Below, one piece after another: positions 51,901-60,900 of a DNA stretch of 64,000 nt; position 1 is the stretch's first letter, and every line of letters begins with the position of its first letter. The DNA is from Sinotaia quadrata (Eukaryota > Mollusca > Gastropoda > Architaenioglossa > Viviparidae), in contig CM054177.1 of the NCBI GenBank assembly GCA_028829895.1, positions 29,215,564-29,279,563 on the forward strand. Reading direction: 5' to 3'. Below the pieces are notes generated by a model. The model searched no databases and was not told the DNA's origin. It was given only the letters and a program-made list of their open reading frames with translations. The position numbers and the translations under genes are program-made.

Positions 51901-54900
51901 ACATCAAAATAAGAATACTGAACTAATCTTATAAATGTATAATTCTTTGGGTACAAATGAATCTTCATGACAACTAGCATAAGTAGGATTTAAAATGTAG
52001 AGAAGCTGGCAAGATATATATACATTCTGGTACTGAACTATTCCTTATGGTCAGTGACTTCAAACGAAGAAGTCAACTTATGGCACACAGTTACACTTTA
52101 CTGTGTTATAACTACATGATAATATCACTACACTTAAGTATAAATGTTCAAGCAATTCATACTAGTGTTAATATAAATATGCTATTTCTGCTATGCCCAA
52201 ATCAATAGTATCAATACCAATACACATGACGCTGTGTTCAAACTGTAAAGTACTAGAAGTAGAAATAAATGGTAGTATAATATACTAAATACACTAAAGA
52301 CTGCCCTGTCAGCAATGCACTGAAATCAAGTGATTACAGCAAGGCCTATGAGAGAACTTACTTAGCCAGCACTTGAATAATATGGAGAACGAGCTATATA
52401 GACTTTCCCTACAATATACCTGGCAGTGTAGTATCTGTCCATGCTGCTGCAGATATAGAGACAAGTTCACAAGGTTAACCTTTAGCCTTTCAAAACAACA
52501 ATAAGATGACTGAAAACTATCAGCTTTATTTATAATTTCCGTCTTTAGGATAGCAAAAAACAAGAGTGAGATTTTGTAAAGAATCTAATAATTCAAACAT
52601 ATAAATAAATGTAAATGAAAAAGCTCATTAAAATTAAAAGCAAAACAATAAACGAAAAAATACAAATCAAGTACAACTTTTCTGCAATGTTTTCTTTATT
52701 TCTTCTTTTATTTTGTTTTATGTAAATTATGAATGAATTTTCATTAATCAGCTATATTAATATATGTGCTTGTGTGTGAATATACATATGAGTAAAAACG
52801 TGGGACTGATTCATAATTTAAATATAAATTTTAAAAAAACCACCTAATTATAATTAAGGAAAATATGTATGATTTTATAATTAAATGTACAGGTAAAGAA
52901 AAATAAATCCATATATTAATTACTATAAATATATTGAAGAAATCAGTCTGAGAATGCAAACAAAAGAAAACAATAAAGAAAAAACACAAGAATATATATA
53001 TGTGATTTGAAAGCAACTTCAGTACTATCCATTTAAAGAAAAATTCTCTTTTCAAGCCTTACAATCATTATTAATATTATTCTCATTAAAGCATTTAAAA
53101 AGAAAAAAAATTAACTAGATTCATAAAGAACATAAAAAGTGAAAGAAAAATTATAATAAGAACATCGCTACTGAAAAGCACCTGATTAAAAATCACTATG
53201 CATCAGACTACTGCTTGAACACTTTCTAATTATACTATTAATTTAATGTCAGAATTGGTAGTATATTTAACTTTGGAAATTGCATGCAGTTGACAAAGGC
53301 CAGCAGATTCGACATAATAACTGCACTTATACTATCAGAAGTTATAAGCTGAAGTTAACTCAAAACAAAATGTTCTAATGATATAATGAAAAAAGGATCA
53401 TATGTAAGTTAGAATGTTTTGCTTAGACTCAAAGTTAAACATATTCCTGTAATATTAATATGTCTTAAATATCTTACTCTTACTTAGCATTATTTCTATA
53501 AAACCGAATTGTGTGAGCTGTGAGAAAGACTCCTAGGGTCTATGTAAATAACTTCCTGTAATGTTCAAATACTTATTACTCTTATTATATTTCTATAAAT
53601 CAATTTATGTGACATGTAAGAGAGACTCTTCGATTAAATATTTCTAGAATACCAAATTGTATGCCATAACTAAATGTCTTAGCCTATTTCTATAATAACC
53701 ATTTTGTGATTTGTAAGAAAGACCCAGTTTTAACATATTTCTATAATAGCAAACTGTGTATGATATAAGAACGGTTCTTTGTCTTAACACATTATATATA
53801 ATACTAACTGTATAAAGTGTGAAAATGTCTCTAGGTCTTGGGATCAAAGTAAACATTTCCAGTACTGTATTACCATTATTATGCACCGCTAGTTAGGACT
53901 TTACTAATAAGTAAACATATGTCACTAGTTAGGACTTTACTAATAAACATGTCACTAGTTAGGAGTCCCCAAGTAAACATATCATGTATCAATAGTTAGG
54001 GGTCTAAGTAAACATGTCATGTATCACTAGTTAGGAGTCATGTGTCACTAGAGAGAAGTCTAAGTAAAATACACATGTGTAACTAGTTAGAGGCTATGTA
54101 AGCCTTATCTTGTATAATTAAAAAGTAATCATATTTCAGTATTACTATGTCAATGCAACTGAATATTTACATCTGTAAAGGCATATGACTGTAGTATCAC
54201 TGTCACTGTAAGTTAATCCATATTAACATTATATACATCTGTAATACCATTAAATGTCATTGCAAGTTTGTCGAAGTTAACAAGATATGTTTGAAATACC
54301 ATTATATCACTATAATTTGGAGCAAAAATACCCAAAGTATGCTGGGGTCTGTGAAGCCTGAATGGCTATTTGGACGATTTTTCTAAGTAACTTTAAAATG
54401 TTTCATTCTGTGACAACACCACCACTTAGTTAATTAATTAACCACCCAAAACTAATTACAAGTGAGGAGAATCTTAATTTATTTTATTAACAATCTTCCA
54501 GCAGACACCACTCGTCTCTCTCACTTGGATATAGGGGTGCTGTAAACATTTTCTCTCTTCCACAACATAAAACATTTACGGTCACACAATGTTTCCGTGA
54601 GTGGAAAACTTCTTACTAAAGAAGAAGACAAATCCATCCATCCAATATATTTAGTGAGCCCCCATCTACCCACTTTCTTCTCCAATCAAATATACATATG
54701 ACAAATACAATGAAATAAAGTACTTGACATCAATATTTCCATTAACCCATGTTTGGATAATTTTAAGTTTACACAGTCCTATATCTTAAAAATACAATTC
54801 AACAATAGAGTCAATACAAAATGCAGGATAGTCTTATCAGAGAAGCGATAATAGTCTTACATAACCTTGTTTAACTGCTGTCTCAACAGTCCTTCCATGT

Positions 54901-57900
54901 GCTTTTGCAACAAAGACACAAGTTATTGTCAGCAGTTATTATGTCAGCTCCGAAAGTGTCACTCGCATGTGAAAATCACTGTTAGAGTTAACCTGGGTGC
55001 TTCTTTTTACCATGCCAACTCCTTCAAACAGAACAATAAGTGTAGTGATGTCCAACAACTTCTTTACACTAGAAATTGTTTAGATAGTCAACAAATTTTG
55101 CTGCCAGTAGAGTGTTCTTACACTTATATGCTGTTCCCACCTTTACCAGGGTCGGTTGTAGATGTTTAAAAACAATAAACCAGGAGGCTGTAGATGTTTA
55201 CAAACAATAAACCAGGAGGTTGTAGATGTTTACAAACAATAAACCAGGAGGTTGTAGATGTTTACAAACAATAAACCAGGAGGTTGTAGATGTTTACAAT
55301 CAATAAACCAGGAGGTTCATATAGCACATGAAAGGCATGGTTTGTCTCTGAAAAACATAATTAGGGGCAAATGCTAAGTTTTTCAGTTTATTGCTTTAAA
55401 CTCCAATCTATCTTACATTCCAGTCTCAAACAGCAGTTTCCTGCAATGGTATTTATTAGCCTGATACATGCACACAGCATAATAAATACAGCTTATCAAA
55501 ACAATGGCAAGTATTAGCATACTACACTCAAGCATCTTAGTTCAAAATTTGTAGGAATAATAGTCTACTCACATAATACATCTTATTAAAACACAAGTAT
55601 AACACATCAATTGCAAAAGTGCATGAAATATTTCTAAGTACACTCTTTCTCAATCAGTCAGCTAACACACCATCAATTAAACTCATTAAATGTCATTTTA
55701 AGATGGTTTATCAATTACACTTTCTCACTAAATACTATTATAAGATGGTTTATCCATCAAAGTAACTCACTAAATGTTATCATTAAGAGGTTATCAAGCA
55801 CCTTCACTAAATATTATCATTACAAGAAGGTTATCAAGCACACTCACTAAATATTTCATTATGAGGTTATCAAGCACACTCACTAAATATTTCATTATGA
55901 GGTTATCAAGCACATTAAGTTACTAATTATAAAAAAGCTTCAATCACACTCACTCACTAAATACTATTATGAGCAGGTTTTTACTCTCTACACACAAACC
56001 TGTTACAGATCACACACTAGTTAACTAAATACCATTAGAAGTTGTTATCAAATACTATTAAAAGAAGTTGATTTCAAATACCATTAAAAGATGCTGAGAT
56101 CAACTACCATTAATAGATGTTATCAAATAACATTAAAAGACATTGATATCAAATACCATTAGAGGCTGTTGCCTTCTCTATACAAGAGCAATACTAAGAG
56201 TACTAAGATGTTCAGGAACAAAAACTCTGGGTGGGTGGAATTCTGCATGCAGCCCCCATACTAGCTACGATAACTTTATACAAAATATTAGAAGACTGAT
56301 ACTACAACTTCATACAAAATATTAAAAGACTGCTACTGTAAATAAATACATAATATTAGAAGACTTTTACTACAACAAAACAGTACAGAGAATGTTACCT
56401 TCCACAAATACATACACCTCCACACAAACATCATGACAGAAAATCAAGACAATTAAGGCATTAAATAAAAAAATTAAAACAAAGAAAAAAATCCACACAA
56501 TAATAACAAGATTTTATAAAGATAAAATTGTGTATTTTAAAAAAATGTGACAACCATCATATTCTTAATTTATTTAGTAAAATTCTAGAATTAAGAATAT
56601 TTAATTTATGAGGAGCTCTTCCGGTTGAAGCCAATTTCACGCTGGGGATTGGAGGTGGAGACAGTTTATGAAGGGTGTTTGGTAAGCAGGAGTGGGGACT
56701 ATGTTTATTTTATAATGTTTGTTTTGTCACAGGTAAATGTTTATAGTATTATTTGTTTATTTCTCTTATTTTATTTACTATGTACTTATTGCTTAAACTT
56801 TCTAGTTGTTGGATTTTGATGAGGTTAATATAGTTGTTGGATGGGTGATTTTGTTTATAAATTTGTCTATATTATTTTATTTTAACTGATTACAGTTTTA
56901 ATAATTAGGTGGTCCTTCCAATCATTACTTTAGGTGGCTAGTCTTTTTGGACTTTCAAAAGTATTATACGCTAAAATGGTGAATGTTGGAATACAATGAA
57001 ATATTATTTATTGATGATACCGCATAAGCACTTTTATTAATGCTTTCAATTTAAAATCAAAGGAAATGAAATCAATAAAGCATAAGTCATTTTATAAAAT
57101 AACTTTTCAAAACGTGCATTGTCATTTAAAAAGATGACAGCTGTAGTAGAAAACATTAAAAGCATTTCAAAGCAAGGAAGATAAAAGCTAAAAGCAAAAA
57201 ATTCAGAATTCAGACAAATTCTGCTTAAATGGTTAATAAACAATGACTCACTTCTTTGAAAACTCTTCCACCCAAGGTTTTGCTGTATCAAAGCGTTCAT
57301 CTTGCTATTGAAAAGTAAGCAATAGTTAAAGTGTCAATAGTGATAACACATAATTCAATATTAAAATGTTATGTGTCCTGCATACATTATAGTGATAATT
57401 ATGCTACTGAACAGTAAGCACCAGTGAAGTTTAACTATACATAAAAATCCCTTAATGCATCTTGCTCACATCTAAGTGTAATTATGCTACTGAACAGTAA
57501 GCAACAGTGAAGTTTAACTATAACCAAAAATCCCTTAATGTATCTTGCTAACATCTAAGTGTAATTATGCTATAAGTAATAATCCATATTTAAAGTTTAA
57601 TTAACTTCAGTCAAAAGCAACCTCCAATTAAAATCAAATGAATATTAACAAGATATATTCTTGCCAATTTAAAAACTGCAGCTAATTAAGCCAAAGTTAT
57701 TTTATTAAAAATGTATATATCCTGTTTTTTTCCTAAGAAATGAAATTTAAGAATGTATGAAATGCTCACCAAAAAAATAAATTTGTGTTGGTCAAACCAT
57801 GGGGCAAATTATGTTATTGTGTTTCTATTATTTCTTTTCTTCTATATTAATAATCTGTAATTGATAATTACTAGTTAGGATGACCCCGAGTGGCTGATTA

Positions 57901-60900
57901 TGCAATCTACCATACCCACAAATGCTACATGCAGTAAAGGATTGAGGTCAAGTTCATAGATTGGGCAGTGGAAATGTACAGAAGGGGAAGGGTGACAGTA
58001 TGAGTGGGTGACTGATGACAGGATATGGGATGCCCTTATATGGATATTTGTGTTCCTTTCTATAATGCGAGAAATCTTGTAGTTTGACACAGTCATTCAT
58101 AAATATGTTGCTGATAGACCCACACATTATTAGTCACTGTTCCCACACCATTTAGAAGGGTTGAAATCTGCATAGATGAGAAGGTTTTGCATGTTTTCAA
58201 GAGGGTAAATGTATTGACTTCTCAGAAATTGTTATATATATATATTACTAATTAGAATGTTGTGTAAAATGTTCATATATTTTTACTAATGATTGTTGTT
58301 TATTACTAGAACCACATAACCCTCTCTGAAAGATATAAGCACTTGCAGTGTGCTATGCTTTATTCATTGTAAAACTATTTGTAGAAGGTGAGACTAAATA
58401 GTAGATTGAGATAAAGATAGTTGAGAGTGAGTTTAAATGTGAGTTTAATGTAATTGAATAGATTGTAACTATTGAGATTATGTAAAGGCGGAATTAGAAT
58501 ATTATTGTCAAATTTGCAAATACTTCTCCATGAAAAAACTCTGAAAATTATAAGTTAGTGTGTAGCTAATGTTTAATGACATAAAACTGTAAGTCATCCA
58601 TTACTGTTACCACAAAGCCTTAGCGTTATCTCATATTTATCAGCAGCTACAGAGAGATATGATTGTCTATTGTAGCTGGCCTTTTTTCGTCTTATCATCA
58701 TGATTTGCTGCTGAATTGATCTTGTTCACTCAGAGATGCACACATTATTTCTGTTGCGAGCTGACAGTCATCAATGGTGAGAGGCACTGCGTGAGTAAAC
58801 AACAAGGCAAGTTCACCTCTATCAAAGTTAAGTCATCTAAACTATACAATCCATAATCGACCACAGAGAAAATAATCGCTAACATTGGGACAGTACATAA
58901 ATGGTTTCAACTGACCTGTTTTCAGAAATTGAATGCTATTGTTTCCTTTTTATTGTTATTGTTAAATCTTCTTTGTTCTTGTTATCTTAAACCCACATTT
59001 TAGTTAATTTGTTAGTGTGACCGAGAAGAGTTGGCTGGGGGTTCTGTGCCAGAAATATGTAGAGGTTATATAAGTCATAATTAATCAAAGGGAAAGATAA
59101 AATTGCCAACTTAAGGCACATCAGCTAATTTGTCTGTCGCTATGTTAGACGAATAAGGATCCCCAAAAATGGTCTGACATAGATTGAGTGCTATCTAACA
59201 GTTGGATTGTATAATAGGCACATTGTAGTGTTGCTATGATATAGGTTATTTATTAGTTATATGTGATTGACTAAGTAAATCATTGTGAAGGGAAGTCAAT
59301 ATATTGTATTGCCACTAGGTAACTGTGCAAGTGGGATAGCAATAGACCTCAAGAGAGTATTATATTTATACAATTTTCTAAATACAGAAATCTTGTGATA
59401 CTGTAGTAGTAATATTGTGTAGCTTTGGGATAAAGCATGTTTATCACCAAGCAGGTTTTGTTGTGTGCGTATCACTAGAGAGATTTATTTTAGAACAGAG
59501 TTTCTAAATAATGGAAAAAATGAGTAAGGAACAGATTATTGAGGATCTGCAAGAAGATGGTGTTCTGCTAGGGTATCAAGAAGAGCTATCAAATTATGTC
59601 AGAACCGAGTTTAAGGAAAGGGCAAAGTAAGAGAGGGCCAAAAAGGAAAGAACAGAATGGGAAGAGAAGGCCAAAAAAGAAAGAACAGAAAGGGAAGAAC
59701 ATGCAGAAGCACACAAAGTGAAAAGAATAGAAGTTGAAAAAGAACTGAATGCAAAGAAATAAGATCAGGAACATATTCAAACCATGAAACGCTTAGAAAT
59801 TAAAAGACAGAAATCCAGACAAGCAGAAGATAGTGAGGGAAGTCTATATGTCAATCCTGTTTTAAGGCACAGACAGGAAAGTTGTCCTATGGGAATAAAA
59901 ATGTTACTCTTTGACGAACAAAAAGACTGCATAGACACTTTCATAGCCACATTAAAAAAAAAAAATCACCAAAGCTAACAAGATTCCTCGTGAACTGGTA
60001 TAAAACAGACAATTATCTTGAAAAGTTTTGATTTTCTTTTGTAACCCACTACTAGCTAAAGGGGTTGTTGTAAAGAGTTTTAATTTCTATCTTAATATTT
60101 TTTTAATGAATTGCAGAAAAAAAGTAATGGACACCATCAGCTCATTTATAATCTTTTATAAATTAATCTTTCTTTTTCATATTTCAACACATAACAAGAA
60201 AATTAAAGTTAAAAGTTAAATAAATCCTTTGTTTTAACTGTGAATAAATAATAGTTACAATTTGTTAACACATCCAGCATATGCTTCTAACAAAGCCAAA
60301 AGAGACTACAGAGAGGCAAGGCAACATTTAGGTAACAAAACAGTTTCCCAAATTGTGCTGATGGGAGAGGCTAGGAAGAAAATTACAAAACCAGGCACTT
60401 ATTTTACAGTATAAAACAATACTTATTTGAAGGTCAAATTATTTTTATTTCAGGAAAAATGAGATAATAGCAAATTAAGCATTCTTACCTCAGTCGCTCC
60501 AAGATTTACTTTGACTGGGAGGAGAAAAAAAAAATTGTTTATATCACGAAAGAACATAAATAACGTTTCTTTCATATGTTCTGTCACAAAGTAAACAGGA
60601 AAAACAAGATTAATGAAAAAATTGCAAATACACTTGGTGAATAGATAATATTATAGAACAATTACATTTATGTCAATCTATTATAAAGAAGCAAGATTAC
60701 ACAAGCACACGATCAGTACTTTACCAATGAACATGGCAACATGCGAGCCCTTCTTAATAAATCTTTTCCAATTTTAAAAACTGTTCAAACATTGCATTTT
60801 TTCACAATTGTCATGTCACTTTTTGTCATCAACAAGCACTTATAAAAACTGTTCAAACATTGCATTTTTTCACAATTGTCATGTCACTTTTTGTCATCAA

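Noticed and set aside
54410..54700. Second LTR element suggested by TGTGACA and AGCCCCCA motifs
   Set aside because: The matches are only 7-8 nt, there is no partner LTR, and no gag or pol relic adjoins.
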